From NCBI GenBank assembly GCA_002329075.1, contig DCXR01000039.1:1-18482 (forward strand): a stretch of DNA of 18,482 nucleotides, written 5' to 3'. Within the stretch, counting starts at the first letter, position 1. The number at the start of each line of letters is the position of its first letter. The position numbers were made by a program, and so were the translations under genes. The notes under the pieces are model-generated. The model did no database searches and was not told where the DNA came from. It worked only from the letters and a program-made list of their open reading frames with translations. Source of the stretch: Candidatus Neomicrothrix sp. UBA2131 (lineage in GTDB: Bacteria > Actinomycetota > Acidimicrobiia > Acidimicrobiales > MedAcidi-G1). Below are positions 18,307-18,482 of this stretch, in pieces.

Positions 18307-18482
18307 TCAGCCCTCCTCGGTGTCTTCGGCCTCGGCGTCTGCCTCGGCGTCGGTCTCCTCGGCGGCCGCCTCGTCAGCGGCCTCCTCGGTCTCGTCGGCA
18401 TCGGCCACCTCGGCCGGCACCTCGTCAGCGGCCGCGTCAGCATCGGCCACCTCGGTCTCGTCGGCATCGGCCACGTCATCGT
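18307..18482 (-). CDS. rplJ: C-terminal end of an upstream CDS, probably ribosomal protein L10, with a repetitive acidic tail
   Basis: Only the last 57 codons and a TGA stop (18307-18309) are in the window. They encode almost only Ala, Glu, Asp, Val and Thr, with repeated VADADETE and AADE blocks. The frame was chosen because it ends at a stop 2 bases before the rplL ATG and contains the rplL Shine-Dalgarno sequence; competing frames here run on into rplL. The call as L10 rests on context: rplJ directly precedes rplL in nearly all bacteria, where L10 anchors the L7/L12 stalk. No L10 core sequence is visible, so the identity is an inference. The tail is far more acidic than the usual L10 end. 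Confidence 0.75.
   Translation of the reverse strand, partial: DDVADADETEVADADAAADEVPAEVADADETEEAADEAAAEETDAEADAEAEDTEEG
18385..18474 (-). repeat. Direct repeats in the acidic tail upstream of rplL
   Basis: Two identical 24-base copies lie at 18385-18408 and 18451-18474. Between and beside them a second shared block (ctcgtcagcggcc) occurs near 18370 and 18421. Read on the minus strand the 24-base copy gives VADADETE. The arrangement looks like an expanded and partly diverged coding repeat. Confidence 0.85.

Noticed and set aside
18243..18479. A 78-codon minus-strand frame crossing from the acidic-tail region into rplL
   Set aside because: It overlaps the certain rplL gene out of frame and encodes Pro/Arg/Thr repeats, a frameshifted reading of the acidic repeat. 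The acidic frame ending 2 bases before rplL is the credible one.

Overview
The window is a core information-processing locus of a high-GC bacterium, almost certainly an actinobacterium and plausibly of the Acidimicrobiia/Acidimicrobiales type. The lineage call rests on strong G/C bias, frequent GTG starts (six of the thirteen CDSs whose starts are visible), an actinobacterial-type coiled-coil insertion in the N-terminal part of RpoC, and close resemblance of the RpoB, RpoC, L2, S12 and EF-G motifs to actinobacterial homologues. The class-level call is an inference.

All genes but one run on the minus strand, so transcription goes from high to low coordinates. In that order they are: the tail of rplJ (L10) and rplL (L7/L12); a spacer of about 290 bp with a strong hairpin and two tandem sigma70-type promoters; rpoB and rpoC; the str group rpsL-rpsG-fusA-tuf with rpsJ (S10) closely attached; a converging plus-strand gene for an AI-2E/PerM-family membrane protein, with about 500 bp of apparently non-coding DNA next to it; and the rest of the S10 cluster, rplC-rplD-rplW-rplB-rpsS-rplV, with rplV running off the left edge. 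Within the S10 cluster the genes are nearly fused (1-4 base overlaps or gaps of 2-6 bases), which implies translational coupling.

Most of the window is ordinary and highly conserved: RNA polymerase beta and beta', ribosomal proteins of both subunits, and elongation factors G and Tu. I found no mobile element, CRISPR array, tRNA, rRNA or defence system, and nothing that amounts to a new multi-gene system.

The points worth a second look are local. (1) RpoC lacks three of the four cysteines of the second structural zinc site (Zn2), while the N-terminal zinc site is intact. (2) Ribosomal protein L22 carries a long C-terminal extension ending in a His/Asp/Glu repeat that looks metal-binding. (3) L4 and L10 also carry repetitive acidic tails. 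(4) The S10 cluster is split between rpsJ and rplC by an opposite-strand transporter gene, and the detached rplC part has its own candidate promoter and a heavily structured leader. (5) rpoB has two well-spaced candidate promoters. (6) The rpsG-fusA spacer holds a two-tier hairpin beside an ambiguous fusA start.
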